This document shows, in pieces, positions 8,845-18,044 of a DNA stretch of 64,000 bases. The stretch spans positions 610,649 through 674,648 of the forward strand of contig JAHQXD010000001.1 in assembly GCA_019449655.1 (NCBI GenBank), given 5' to 3'. Within the stretch, counting starts at the first letter, position 1. The number at the start of each line of letters is the position of its first letter. Under the pieces are notes generated by a model. That model worked only from the letters and a program-made list of their open reading frames with translations, ran no database searches and was not told the origin of the DNA. The position numbers were made by a program, and so were the translations under genes. The stretch is from Ferrigenium straubiae (lineage in GTDB: Bacteria > Pseudomonadota > Gammaproteobacteria > Burkholderiales > Gallionellaceae).

Positions 8845-9336
8845 TCATCTCACAGCATATTGTTCTTTGACCCATTGCTCCACTTCCCTGTATTCGAGCT
8901 TGCCGCTGATGCCTGCTGCTTCCTTTCCAGGGCTGAAGAAATAGGTGCGCGGCAATTCACCCTGCCACTTCCTGTCCACCTCGAAACGCAGGCGCTCGGT
9001 ATAGTCGTCGGCAAATACCCAGGCCTCCGCCTTCTTCAGAGAAAACTTTGCGAGTGTGGCGGCAATCTCTTTTTCTTCTTCCGGCGTATCGGTGGAGACC
9101 AGCACCAGATCGAGCTTTGGATATTTTTTCACCAGCTTCTTGAGCATGGCCAGTTCGACCATGCAGTAATTGCAGGTCAGCGACCAGAAGTTGACGATGA
9201 AGGGCTTGCCCTGCTGCGCGGCAACAATCTGCTGGTAACTGCCGCGGACGAACGGCTTGATTTCCTGCGCGGCCTGCGCCGGAGCGGAAGAGAATAAAGC
9301 GGAGCACAGCGCTACCAGAAAGCCAAGCCGCCTCAC
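8845..9336 (-). CDS. Secreted thioredoxin-like (TlpA/ResA type) protein
   Basis: 163 residues starting at a GTG (9336) that overlaps the preceding stop as GTGA. A signal peptide (LGFLVALCSALFSSAPAQA) leads into a thioredoxin fold with PFIVNFWSLTCNYCMVELAM, so the active site is CNYC, followed by LVLVSTDTPEEE and the cis-Pro region GELPRTYFF. It is probably a periplasmic thiol-disulfide or metal-relay protein. Its position between a Cys/His-containing secreted protein and tonB, inside a receptor operon, suggests that it reduces Cys ligands or a metal carried by the system. Confidence 0.82.
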   Translation of the reverse strand: MRRLGFLVALCSALFSSAPAQAAQEIKPFVRGSYQQIVAAQQGKPFIVNFWSLTCNYCMVELAMLKKLVKKYPKLDLVLVSTDTPEEEKEIAATLAKFSLKKAEAWVFADDYTERLRFEVDRKWQGELPRTYFFSPGKEAAGISGKLEYREVEQWVKEQYAVR

Positions 9337-10580
9337 TTGTGCCCGCCGCCTATTTCGATCAGGCGGTAGCCTTCGTTCCTGGTGTTCCAGGACAAATAAG
9401 CCCTGCCGCTCTCGCCGATCAGCATCGGCCAGTCCGATACCTCGGAGGTGCCCGCCAGTTTTTCCGGTGCGGACCACGACTTCCCTCCATCCTCTGAATG
9501 CATCCCGAGGATGGCGGTGTTCTCGCCGTCGAATTCCTTCCACGCGAGATAGACGCGGCCACCGAGGCTCAATACGTAAGGGTGCGCCGGCTGCGCCTCG
9601 GGATTGCCGAAGTGCAACGGAGCAGAAAAAGTCTTGCCCCGGTCGTCCGAGTGCGCATAGAACAGGCCTTGGTACCCCGGCGCATTGCTGAACCAGGTGG
9701 CGTGATAAATGCCGTCCGCAGCGATGGAGAGCGATGGCCCGTGATGCGGGCACGCAGCGATGTTCCAGTTTTCGTGGCTGACTCGCACGGGAGCCATCTT
9801 ACCGTCCAGCTTGACCAGCGCATGGTCGCGGATGTTGGTGTCGTAGATGTGGCGCCATGCGACCACGGGATAATCGTCGGTGTCCACGACCATGGCCGTG
9901 CGGCAGCATTCGCAGACGTGATCGGCGATCTTGACGTTGCGCCGGAAGCTCGCCCCGCCGCCGTCCGACATCGCATAGTAGATGGCCGAGCCGTTGTATT
10001 TCTCCCCTCTTTTCTCCGCAGCACCCTGGTCGCGCTTGTCGAGCCAGGCGATGTAAACATGTCCCTTGCCATTCACCGCCATGGAATCGAAGCGATGGCT
10101 GATGATGTCGCGGTTATCGTTGACGGTGATCGGCGCGGAAAAGCTTTTCCCGCCATCGGTCGAGCGGCTGAAACGGATATCGCCGGTCATGGGCTTCGCC
10201 AATCCCTGCGTGTAGGAGATGTAAATCACCCCTTTGCGCACGATGATCTTGGGACGATTCTCGCCGTCGCCGAGGATGCTCTCGGGCTCGGCATTGACCT
10301 TGACCGGGACGCTCTGGGTGGCGCCATGGTCGTCGGAATAACTGACGTACACATGCTGCCCGCGGATCGCGGCCAGCCACAGGCGCCCCTTCTCGTCGAA
10401 AGCCCCGGTAACGGCGAGCGACGGTTTGGCGAGCGCCTCTTTCCAACGTTTTTCCATGTCGACAGGCGCAGCCGCCGGGGCCGCCACGCCGGGCTTGGCA
10501 TGGCTGGCGTGCTCGGCAGCCGATGCCGGACAGGCGGCCAGCGCAGCGGCAAAGAGAAGTGCAATGGTTAACTTGTTCAT
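9333..10580 (-). CDS. Secreted sialidase-fold (BNR/Asp-box) protein with Cys/His motif
   Basis: 415 residues from the ATG at 10580; the open frame upstream lacks signal-peptide sense. The N-terminus MNKLTIALLFAAALAAC can be read as a lipoprotein signal (LAAC) or a normal signal ending at ASA. Asp boxes STDGGKSFSAP, SDDRGKTFSAP and SEDGGKSWSAP mark a beta-propeller. A CECC cluster near residue 215-222 (DHVCECCRTAM) and AACPHHGPS near 275 look like metal or heme ligands rather than sialidase catalytic residues. Automatic annotation would say exo-alpha-sialidase; context with two TonB receptors, TonB-ExbBD and a thioredoxin argues for a metal- or cofactor-related role. Confidence 0.75.
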   Translation of the reverse strand: MNKLTIALLFAAALAACPASAAEHASHAKPGVAAPAAAPVDMEKRWKEALAKPSLAVTGAFDEKGRLWLAAIRGQHVYVSYSDDHGATQSVPVKVNAEPESILGDGENRPKIIVRKGVIYISYTQGLAKPMTGDIRFSRSTDGGKSFSAPITVNDNRDIISHRFDSMAVNGKGHVYIAWLDKRDQGAAEKRGEKYNGSAIYYAMSDGGGASFRRNVKIADHVCECCRTAMVVDTDDYPVVAWRHIYDTNIRDHALVKLDGKMAPVRVSHENWNIAACPHHGPSLSIAADGIYHATWFSNAPGYQGLFYAHSDDRGKTFSAPLHFGNPEAQPAHPYVLSLGGRVYLAWKEFDGENTAILGMHSEDGGKSWSAPEKLAGTSEVSDWPMLIGESGRAYLSWNTRNEGYRLIEIGGGHK

Positions 10581-10637
10581 ACCCGCATCATATAACAGGA
10601 TCGAAGGCGGCAACCCGGAGGCCGCCGCCACGCTTAT

Positions 10638-12800
10638 TTACCACTTAATCTCGATGCCGGCATAAATGGTGCGCGGCAACCCCGGAGAGAGGGTGGGCGC
10701 GGCACCTGTGCCGGCCGCACTATCAGCGTAGCGCGTGTTGGACAGATTGATGATTCTGCCGAACAGCGAGAGGTCCTTCTCCACCTTGTAATCGGCACGC
10801 AGGTTGTACAAGTCATGCCCGTTGTATTTGCCGGTGTTGGCCGCGTCAAGCCAGTAGGCACCCGTCTTTACCCATTCGAACTGGGCAGTAGCGGCCGCCG
10901 TCGGACTCCATGTCAGTCGTGTGTTGGCAATCAGGTGCGGTGCCGATTCGATATCCTTACCATTGTTGTTTGCGCCGGTAAACTGGTTGGTAATCCAGCT
11001 GACATAGGTATGCTGCGCATACGAATAGGCAATATCGAGGCGCAATTGATCCGCCAGGGACTTGCCCAGACCCAGCTCGATGCCGCGATGTTCGGTGCTG
11101 CCGTTATTGCTGGAAATAGTAGTCTGGTTGAGGGCGTCGCGCTGATTGAGGATGTCGTCGCGTTTTTTGAGGACGTAGTAGATCAGGTCATAATTCCAGC
11201 CGATTGCATCGCCGCGCACGCCGACTTCATACTGATCCGCCTTGATGGGTTTGAGCTGCAGCGCGTCTGCTGCCTTGGTCCTGCCCAAGGCCAGCGTCGT
11301 ATCGTGGCCGACCCTGAACAGGTTGCTTTCACCCGGTGCGCGGAACCCCTGATTATAGGAAGCATGAAGATGGGTCGAGGGCGTCAGAGCAAAGGCCAAT
11401 CCGATCTTCGGGGTAGCCTTCGAGAATGACCGCGAACCGCTTGCGTTCTGCCAATAATGCTTGGCGCCGTTGGCTAGGTCGCCCGCTGCCAGATTGTTGG
11501 TCATCTTGTAGCTCATCGTGTCATAGCGTACCGCAGCCGTCACGCGCAGCTTCTCGACAGGGGAAAATTCGGTGTGGACATAGGGCGATGCGCTCTGGTA
11601 AATCACCTCGTAATCGTAAATACGCGGCCCCACCGTGTAGCAATTAAACTGCTGGCTCCTCGTTGCCGTGCCGGCCACCGTGCAGCCCGGAGCGGCGAAG
11701 CTGATGGCATCCTCGGTGCGCTTTCCCGGGCTGTAGTCGTAATCGAAACCGGCGACGACGCGCGTGCGCATTGAACCGGGAAGATCCTTGCGCCATTTTG
11801 TCAGCAGCCCCAGCGAGGTGACCGTGGTCTTTTCAACCCGCGGATCGCCGGTCGCGGCGGTACTGAAGTTGTATGAGCCGTTGAGGTTCATGGAGTTGTA
11901 GCGGAAATAGGGAGTAATGGAAACCAGCGTGTTATCGCCGATATCCTTGTCCAGATTGGTCGAAAGCCGCAACGCATCGACCTTGCGGTAGGCGACGGAA
12001 CGCGCGTTCACGGTCGGGGTGTTCTGGTATTCAAACGGAGTCAACGCCGAATTTGCCCCGGTCTGCTGATCGATCTTGCTGAACCCCAGGATGGTCTTGA
12101 ACACCGATTCTCCATCAGGCGCATAATCCCAGCGCAGGTTGCCGCTCAGCCGGTCATATGCGGTTTTCACGCGCCAGCCGTCGGTGTGCGAGACATTCAC
12201 GTCGGCGCGCAGTGCGCCCATTTCCTTCTGCCCTGTATTGGCATTCCCCAGCAAACGATACCAGCCGTAGTTTCCCGCCTCGACGGAAAGCCCGGCACCG
12301 CTCTGCCGAGTGGGCTGGTTGCTCAGAATGTTTATGGTTCCGCCGATTGCATCGGAACCGTAAAGCGCCGAACCGATGCCCTTGACTACCTCTACGCCGC
12401 CAGCCGACGGGATATTGACCTCATACAGGGCGTTGTGGTTGAAAAAGCCGGTGGCGCGGATGGGAATGCCGTCCTCCAAATAGAGGTATACTGGGTCTGT
12501 CCCGATTTTCTGGCGGATACCGGTCGTGTGGCCTTCGCCATTCGTGACGTTGATGGCCACGCCCGGAATTTGCCCGAGGATCTGCTGAGGATGGGACGGA
12601 CCGGTAAGCTTGATGTCCTTCTGCTTGATGATGCCGATCGCAGCCGACGTTTCCGTCAAGGGCGTCGCTTCGCGGGTTCCGGTGACGGTCACCTCGCCGA
12701 GTTGCGAAGGTTCATCCGCAGCAAACGCCGCATTGGCGATGCTCACGTAAATACAACTCAACGCGAATAGTTTTCCGCGGCCGATTTTCTGCCTTTTCAT
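10638..12800 (-). CDS. TonB-dependent outer-membrane receptor (receptor 1)
   Basis: 720 residues. The signal peptide ends near NAAFA. A plug domain follows (LGEVTVTGTRE; PQQILGQIPGVAINV; VYLYLEDGIPIRATGFF; VEVVKGIGSALYGSDAIGG) and then a 22-strand type barrel ending in the aromatic YAGIEIKW. It is the first gene of the operon with the sialidase-fold protein, thioredoxin, TonB, ExbB and ExbD. Two copies of a 17-base palindrome lie 90-175 bases upstream. The substrate cannot be read from the sequence; a metal chelate is the working guess from the neighbours. Confidence 0.92.
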   Translation of the reverse strand: MKRQKIGRGKLFALSCIYVSIANAAFAADEPSQLGEVTVTGTREATPLTETSAAIGIIKQKDIKLTGPSHPQQILGQIPGVAINVTNGEGHTTGIRQKIGTDPVYLYLEDGIPIRATGFFNHNALYEVNIPSAGGVEVVKGIGSALYGSDAIGGTINILSNQPTRQSGAGLSVEAGNYGWYRLLGNANTGQKEMGALRADVNVSHTDGWRVKTAYDRLSGNLRWDYAPDGESVFKTILGFSKIDQQTGANSALTPFEYQNTPTVNARSVAYRKVDALRLSTNLDKDIGDNTLVSITPYFRYNSMNLNGSYNFSTAATGDPRVEKTTVTSLGLLTKWRKDLPGSMRTRVVAGFDYDYSPGKRTEDAISFAAPGCTVAGTATRSQQFNCYTVGPRIYDYEVIYQSASPYVHTEFSPVEKLRVTAAVRYDTMSYKMTNNLAAGDLANGAKHYWQNASGSRSFSKATPKIGLAFALTPSTHLHASYNQGFRAPGESNLFRVGHDTTLALGRTKAADALQLKPIKADQYEVGVRGDAIGWNYDLIYYVLKKRDDILNQRDALNQTTISSNNGSTEHRGIELGLGKSLADQLRLDIAYSYAQHTYVSWITNQFTGANNNGKDIESAPHLIANTRLTWSPTAAATAQFEWVKTGAYWLDAANTGKYNGHDLYNLRADYKVEKDLSLFGRIINLSNTRYADSAAGTGAAPTLSPGLPRTIYAGIEIKW

Positions 12801-12889
12801 GCTTACCCTCTCCCAAGTTGCCTAGATAATAATTTTTATGGACTTCAAACAGCCATGGGAATACTACAGACAAAAAGCCCGCTTGGGGA

Positions 12890-12973
12890 TGCGACAAAAT
12901 GCCGCACCCTCTGGTGCGGCATTTTGCGGTGGAGGCTAACCTTCAGGTTATGCCGTAGCCACAAAATGCCGCA
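12890..12973. promoter_or_regulatory. Two operator-like 17-bp palindromes upstream of receptor 1
   Basis: Site A, 12890-12906, is TGCGACAAAATGCCGCA, a near-perfect palindrome of TGCGRCA arms around AAA. Site C, 12957-12973, is AGCCACAAAATGCCGCA, identical at 15 of 17 positions. The centres are 67 bases apart. Related sites occur upstream of receptor 2 (18068-18099), so they are best read as binding sites of one regulator. No regulator gene is recognisable in the window. Confidence 0.6.
12895..12926. terminator. 14-bp perfect stem-loop between the two receptor operons
   Basis: CAAAATGCCGCACC (12895-12908) and GGTGCGGCATTTTG (12913-12926) pair perfectly around a CTCT loop. On the minus strand it lies about 80 bases after the stop of the SafE-like gene and ends in ATTTTG, so it may terminate the receptor 2 operon. 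Its plus-strand left arm overlaps operator site A. Confidence 0.6.
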
Positions 12974-13003
12974 ATCCCTCGAAAAGCCCGCAATCGCGCC
13001 ATC

Positions 13004-13663
13004 TCAGAGCACCAGCAGCAGTCTCCGCAACCCGAGCAGGATCAGCACCGCCGCCGCGCCCCAGCGGATCCAGCGCGTGATCCATTCGCGGTTGTCGCGC
13101 AGGTTCTTGCCGAGCAGGCTGATCAGCGGCAGCAGGATCAGGAGCGGGGTCAGCGCCGCACCCAGGCCGAACATCATGCCGTTGGTCATGCCCATCCTCA
13201 CGCTCCCCGCCGCGGCGCACACCGCAAGCAGCGAGGCCAGCGGCGCGCAGGGGGTGAGGCTCAGCGAGAAGCCCATAAGCAGCGGCGGCGTGGTACCCGC
13301 ACGGCGCACCGTGCCGCACGGGGAGTGCGGCTTTTCGGCGCGCAGCAGCCAGATGCCTGCCGCGATGGAAGCGAGCCCGATCACCAGGTTGCCGGTTCCG
13401 CCGCGCATCGCTTCGGACAGCCACACCCCAGCCCCGCCGGCGATCGCGCCGAGCATGGTGTAGGCGACGATGCGCCCCGCCACGAACATGGCCGTGTCAT
13501 ACAGCGCCTGGGTTTGCGAACCGCCGCGCCCCAGCACCCAGGTGCCCATGAACGGCAGGCAGGTAACGGTGCAGGCCGTCAGCCCGAGCGACAGGCCGAG
13601 CAGCCAGACGGCGAACAGCGTGGTCTCCTGCGGGATCAGCGCCGGGTTGAAGAAATCATCCAT
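13004..13663 (-). CDS. SafE/UreH/DsbD-like six-helix membrane protein
   Basis: 219 residues with about six hydrophobic helices and two pseudo-symmetric halves, each carrying a Cys/Pro signature: LTACTVTCLPFMGTW near residues 30-44 and SLTPCAPLASLLAVC in the second half. These resemble CcdA/DsbD-type electron carriers and the SafE/UreH family. It may pass electrons or a metal across the inner membrane. The start at 13663 has GGAGA 7 bases upstream and overlaps the preceding iron-sulfur gene by 8 bases. It is the last gene of the receptor 2 operon. Confidence 0.8.
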   Translation of the reverse strand: MDDFFNPALIPQETTLFAVWLLGLSLGLTACTVTCLPFMGTWVLGRGGSQTQALYDTAMFVAGRIVAYTMLGAIAGGAGVWLSEAMRGGTGNLVIGLASIAAGIWLLRAEKPHSPCGTVRRAGTTPPLLMGFSLSLTPCAPLASLLAVCAAAGSVRMGMTNGMMFGLGAALTPLLILLPLISLLGKNLRDNREWITRWIRWGAAAVLILLGLRRLLLVL

Positions 13664-14708
13664 GCGGGTTCTCCTTCGACTGCGCCAGCCAGATCACCTT
13701 GTTCTTCGGCAAGCCTTCCGGGGTCTCCAGCTTCACGCGCTGCTTGTAAGCCTCGCGTGATGACTTGAACAGGGGGACGCCGAAGAACTTGATCTGGATC
13801 ACGTCGTCGTCCGGGCAGTATTCGACGCAGCGGCCGCACATGGTGCAGTCCTCGTGGAATGCTTTTTTGCCGTGCTCCCGGCCGATCTCGTGGATGTCCA
13901 TCGGGCAGGCCTTTTCGCAGACGCTGCATTTGTCGCATTTGTCATTCTGCTTCTTCACCAGTTGCATCGGCGAGAGCCTCTGGAACAGCGCATTCCACGA
14001 CAGCAGCGGACAGATGCGGCAGAACGGCTGGCGCACCGCGAGCGCGGCGATGATGACGAAACCGAACAACGCATTGCCCAGCGCACCGAGGAAGAAGTTG
14101 ACGCCCGTCGAAGTGCGCAGCGCGATCTGCTCGGTGTCGGCGGTCAGCAGCGTGGTGGCGATGCGCGAGGGGCATACCTGGCAATAGGGATCGCCCAGTT
14201 CATTGGGTACGGTACCCATGCCGGCCAGCAGCGGCAGGCCGAGCACCAGTACCAGCAGCATCAGCCACTTCACCGGGCGCACCCGGCCGACATTGCCCGG
14301 CGAGAAGCGGTGCAGCGGCCTGCCCAGCCTCCTGCCGATGCGGTAGACGATCTCCTGCACCGTGCCCATCGGGCAGACCCAGCCGCAGAACGCCTTGTTG
14401 AGGAAAAAGAAGAAGGCAAAGAAGGTGGCCACCGAGACCAGCGTCGGGATGAATACCGTATAGGTTAGCTCCTGTGCCTTGACCAGCGCCTCGCCGATGC
14501 GGTGATGCAACTGGTGCTGGTTGACGATCAGGATGCATTGGTCGCCGGTCTGTTTGTCGAATGCGCAGGCCAGCGAGGGCAGCGCCTGCGAAACGCGGTC
14601 GCTGACATAGCTGCCCAGCAGCACGCCGCCGTAAACGGTGACGAACAGCATGAGGAGCTGGATGGTGAAGCGGAAACGCGTCAGCGTCGGAAAAATGGAT
14701 TTCAACAT
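13656..14708 (-). CDS. Membrane ferredoxin-type protein (NapH/CcoG/NosR-C-like)
   Basis: 350 residues. The ATG at 14708 is chosen because AAGGA lies 8 bases upstream; an ATG at 14717 has no spacing. Several helices surround Cys motifs FCGWVCPMG, YCQVCPSR and FCRICPLLSW. A soluble C-terminal part has two [4Fe-4S] motifs, CDKCSVCEKACP and CTMCGRCVEYCP. Members of this family move electrons through the inner membrane, and CcoG is reported to reduce Cu(II). Next to a TonB receptor and a periplasmic carrier, a metal reductase role is plausible but inferred. Confidence 0.85.
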   Translation of the reverse strand: MLKSIFPTLTRFRFTIQLLMLFVTVYGGVLLGSYVSDRVSQALPSLACAFDKQTGDQCILIVNQHQLHHRIGEALVKAQELTYTVFIPTLVSVATFFAFFFFLNKAFCGWVCPMGTVQEIVYRIGRRLGRPLHRFSPGNVGRVRPVKWLMLLVLVLGLPLLAGMGTVPNELGDPYCQVCPSRIATTLLTADTEQIALRTSTGVNFFLGALGNALFGFVIIAALAVRQPFCRICPLLSWNALFQRLSPMQLVKKQNDKCDKCSVCEKACPMDIHEIGREHGKKAFHEDCTMCGRCVEYCPDDDVIQIKFFGVPLFKSSREAYKQRVKLETPEGLPKNKVIWLAQSKENPHG

Positions 14709-14709
14709 G

Positions 14710-15702
14710 TCAGGCATCCTTGTTGTTGGCGGTTTCAGTCGCTGCCGGTTTGGCGTCGGCCTTCTGCTTCGCATCCTTGCGCTGCCGCAGCAGCGGCACG
14801 GCACCAATCATGCCAAGCAAGGTGAACCCCAACCCCATCGCAAGATCGCGCTGGTAGAACGCATCCGTGCCGTAACCGGCGTTGAAGGCGGTCAGGTAGG
14901 TCTTGCCGCTCTCCGCGTGCTCAGTTGCCAGCACGAAATCCGAACCACGCCGCCCGTAACTGCCCGCAGTTTTTTGCGGGGCTTCCGCCTTGAAGTCATC
15001 CGGAACGCGAACCGTGATCATACCCTGCGCATCGCTGAGCAACTCGGCCCTGGTGCCATTCGCGGTTTCCAGATTCACCTTCTGGCTCGCCAGCGGCTTG
15101 CCGTTGAAGCGCACCAGGAACTTCCAGTCCTCGTTGGCGCGATAGCGTGAATGCTCGCGCGGGAAAGGCCGCGGAATGATCTCCAGCTCATGCTTCGGCT
15201 GCATGAACATCGCCGTCGGAGTCTTGGCGCCGGAGCCGGTGAAGAAATGCACGGTGGAAGCCACCTTCACCTGTCCGCCCTGCTCCTCGCGTGCGGCCAG
15301 CCAGTGGAAGCCGCCGGCCGCAGGTTTGTCCAGCCTCGCGCCCGCCATCTCCAGCGGAAGCCGGCGGTGCCCCTTTTCATCCTTGGTGTTGTTGGAGTAG
15401 GCATCGATGCTGCTTGCAACGATGTTCTGCGGAATGATCGTAACCATCCTGCGGTCGCGGCCTTCGCCGCCCATCCTGGCTTTCAAGGTGGGGAACGACG
15501 TCCACGATGCGGGCCTGCCCGCCCCTCCCGCCATGCCGCCCCTGCCCGCCGCCACTCCGGCAGGCTCCCCATGTCCGGCGTGTTCCCCGGCCGCCATGCC
15601 CTGCTGCGTTGCCGCCGGCGCGCTTGCCGCGGCAAGCGCCCATGACGGGAGTGCCAGCGATGCGGCCAGGAGCATCGCATTCAGTAAAGTTTTTTTCTGC
15701 AT
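14710..15702 (-). CDS. Periplasmic membrane-anchored protein, DUF4198-like
   Basis: 330 residues. A signal peptide (MLLAASLALPSWALAAA) is followed by a low-complexity Gly/Ala/His segment (GEHAGHGEP). A beta-rich domain has features of metal-uptake DUF4198 proteins (FMQPKHELEIIPRPFP; FLVRFNGKPLASQKVNL; MITVRVPDDF; YGRRGSDFVLATEHAESG). Near the C-terminus lies one membrane helix (LAMGLGFTLLGMIGAVPLL) and a Lys/Ala tail. DUF4198 proteins often accompany nickel or cobalt importers. The gene has a GGGAGA ribosome site, lies 11 bases after receptor 2 and just before the iron-sulfur membrane protein. The family assignment is tentative. Confidence 0.65.
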   Translation of the reverse strand: MQKKTLLNAMLLAASLALPSWALAAASAPAATQQGMAAGEHAGHGEPAGVAAGRGGMAGGAGRPASWTSFPTLKARMGGEGRDRRMVTIIPQNIVASSIDAYSNNTKDEKGHRRLPLEMAGARLDKPAAGGFHWLAAREEQGGQVKVASTVHFFTGSGAKTPTAMFMQPKHELEIIPRPFPREHSRYRANEDWKFLVRFNGKPLASQKVNLETANGTRAELLSDAQGMITVRVPDDFKAEAPQKTAGSYGRRGSDFVLATEHAESGKTYLTAFNAGYGTDAFYQRDLAMGLGFTLLGMIGAVPLLRQRKDAKQKADAKPAATETANNKDA

Positions 15703-15713
15703 GACATTCTCCC

Positions 15714-17987
15714 TTAGAAGCTCAACGTCAGGCCGGCGGTATAGCTCCTCGGTTTGCCGACGATGATAGACAAATCTTCGGTGTCATAGGTGCCACTGTA
15801 GGCGCCAGTGCGGTAATTCGCAGAATCGCCTGTGCCTCGTGCGGCCGACCAGTAACGCTTGTCGAGTAAATTGTTCACGCGCGCGAACAGCGACCACTTC
15901 GCGCCCAGCAGCCCCTTTTCCCGGATATCGTAGTTGGCGGCCAAGTTAAAAAGGGTGCGTCCTGCCCATTTCTCCTGGTTGATCTCGTCGGCCCATGACC
16001 AGGATTTCGCATCCATTTCCAGCGCCAGGCGGAAAGGCTCGGCCGGCTGCCAGCCGAAGCTCATGTTCAACTGATGATGCGGCACGCGCGGCACATCCTT
16101 GCCGGTGTTGTTGTAGTACCTGATATTTGGATTCGGTGCATATGGACTGCCAAGCGTCAGGCCGAAATTGTCGTACCTCGTGAATTCCGCCTTGATATAG
16201 CTGTAGGCCGTATCCAGGGTGAAGATGCGCTTGCGGTCTGTTTTCAGCGACAGTTCGAAGCCACGATTCCTGACGCCACCGATGTTGTCGTACATCTGCT
16301 GCGCTGCCGCTGTGTTGGTGCTGTATTGACCATTAACATCGAGAATGAAATTCTTGCGCTCGATCTGGAAAATAGCCGTTTCAATATCTGCCGCTACGCC
16401 GAAAAATGTACTCTTTGCCCGCGCCCCAAGTTCGAGGTTCAGAGACTCTTCCGGCTTCAGGTTTTCGTTGTTGAGCGTCTTGCCGCCAGCAGGCGAGAGG
16501 GTTCCGTTAAAGAGTTGGTCCGCGGTTGGCGCACGAAAACCGGTCGAAATGTTGCCAAAGAGATTTGTATTCTCGTTGACGGCATAATTCGCGCCACCAC
16601 GCCAGGAGGAAACACCAAAGCCCTTGCTACGACTGAATGGAACTGTAATTTCATTCGTCCTCCCTGAGGTGAAATCCAATTTGATATCGTCGTAACGCCC
16701 GTTCATGGTCAACGTCCATTGCGACGTAGGCTGGAACTTGAATTCGCCGTAGAGTGCATTCACTGCCTCCTTGGTTTTATTATCAGTAAACGTAGTCCCG
16801 GCTGTAACCAAAAGCGTAGGGTTGGCTCCAGTTTTCGGGCATTGTCCTGTTTTTGAGCAGTAAGTCACCTTTGCGCTGGTAAAATTGACATATTCGTTCT
16901 GGCGCATATCCAAGCCAGCCAGCCAGCCAACATTATCCGCAGACGACCGCCATTCTCCTTTCACACCGCGCTGGGTTTGACGGTAGTCGTTGTTTAATGT
17001 GTAGAGCTCTTGATACCCAGGAGTGTTAGGGGAAAGCTGTATCGCCGGATTGGTGCCAGTCACGTTCTGCGGGGCAGACCAGAAAATCGTATGATCACGG
17101 TATTCATATACCGTCGCCAGAACGTTGCTGCGCTCGGAAAGGTCATTCGAGTAGGTTGCATATATTTTTTGCAGGTTAACATCGTACTTGCGCGTATAGT
17201 CACGACCAATGGTGCCTTGTGGATCCAGCGCGGCCTGCGTTGCGCCCTTCACGTTGCCATGTTTGTCCTTAATACGGTCGGATTTTTCAAAACCCAAAGT
17301 CAAATCTGAAGCGTCGCTGAGGAAAATACGCGCATTACCATCGACGGCGTCTGTTTTGTAGTTCGATTGCCAGTAGTAATCATCACCTGCCCGATGTGAT
17401 GCCTGTATGTGACCACTGCCCCAATCACCCGCAAAGCCGGCGCGCGCCAGCTGACGAGTGTAATTCCATGAACCGGCGTCGGCAGCAACGGTGAACCCCT
17501 TGTATTTCGCGCCACGCTTGGTGGTGATGATGACAGCCCCGGCGAGCCCATCGTCGCCAAACAGATACGATGCACCACCCTTGATGACCTTGATCGATTG
17601 AATATTATCGAGATCGATGTTGACCTTACCGGTGCGCTCGAATACCGGCACACCGTCAATCACGATGGCCACACCGGGCTTTTCACCCATGTAGCGCTGA
17701 TTCTCGACGCCGCGCAGCTTGATCTTGATTTCGTCACCGGACGAAAGATCAGCAGTAACGCCTGGAATCGTGCGGAGAAGCTCTATCATATTTTCGGGGC
17801 GTTTTTCATCTACCACCTGCGCACTGATGTCATGAACACTTGCTGGTTCGCTGCGCTTGCTGGTGAAACGATCATCGATCGTCGTGGAAGTCACGCTGAC
17901 CTCCGGCAACACGCCTGGCTCGGCATACACCGCCTGGCTGACTGCCAGCGAGATCACGCTTAATGCAAATACCTGTTTGCCTTTCAT
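15714..17987 (-). CDS. TonB-dependent outer-membrane receptor (receptor 2)
   Basis: 757 residues. The signal peptide MKGKQVFALSVISLAVSQAV ends at YAE. The plug domain has LPEVSVTSTTIDD (TonB-box region), MIELLRTIPGVTADL, VAIVIDGVPVFERTG and IKVIKGGASYLFGDDGLAG. The barrel ends in SYTAGLTLSF with the terminal aromatic needed for insertion. It differs from receptor 1 in sequence but shares the upstream operator motif. It heads the operon with the DUF4198-like, iron-sulfur and SafE-like genes. The substrate is unknown. Confidence 0.92.
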   Translation of the reverse strand: MKGKQVFALSVISLAVSQAVYAEPGVLPEVSVTSTTIDDRFTSKRSEPASVHDISAQVVDEKRPENMIELLRTIPGVTADLSSGDEIKIKLRGVENQRYMGEKPGVAIVIDGVPVFERTGKVNIDLDNIQSIKVIKGGASYLFGDDGLAGAVIITTKRGAKYKGFTVAADAGSWNYTRQLARAGFAGDWGSGHIQASHRAGDDYYWQSNYKTDAVDGNARIFLSDASDLTLGFEKSDRIKDKHGNVKGATQAALDPQGTIGRDYTRKYDVNLQKIYATYSNDLSERSNVLATVYEYRDHTIFWSAPQNVTGTNPAIQLSPNTPGYQELYTLNNDYRQTQRGVKGEWRSSADNVGWLAGLDMRQNEYVNFTSAKVTYCSKTGQCPKTGANPTLLVTAGTTFTDNKTKEAVNALYGEFKFQPTSQWTLTMNGRYDDIKLDFTSGRTNEITVPFSRSKGFGVSSWRGGANYAVNENTNLFGNISTGFRAPTADQLFNGTLSPAGGKTLNNENLKPEESLNLELGARAKSTFFGVAADIETAIFQIERKNFILDVNGQYSTNTAAAQQMYDNIGGVRNRGFELSLKTDRKRIFTLDTAYSYIKAEFTRYDNFGLTLGSPYAPNPNIRYYNNTGKDVPRVPHHQLNMSFGWQPAEPFRLALEMDAKSWSWADEINQEKWAGRTLFNLAANYDIREKGLLGAKWSLFARVNNLLDKRYWSAARGTGDSANYRTGAYSGTYDTEDLSIIVGKPRSYTAGLTLSF

Positions 17988-18044
17988 CCTGCCCTCTCCT
18001 CGAATCGATCGTTATTGTGAAAAACTTGAAGCGGGCGAATTCTA

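Noticed and set aside
9333..10580. Calling the sialidase-fold protein a sialidase
   Set aside because: Asp boxes only show the fold; no catalytic set could be identified and the operon has no sialic acid genes.
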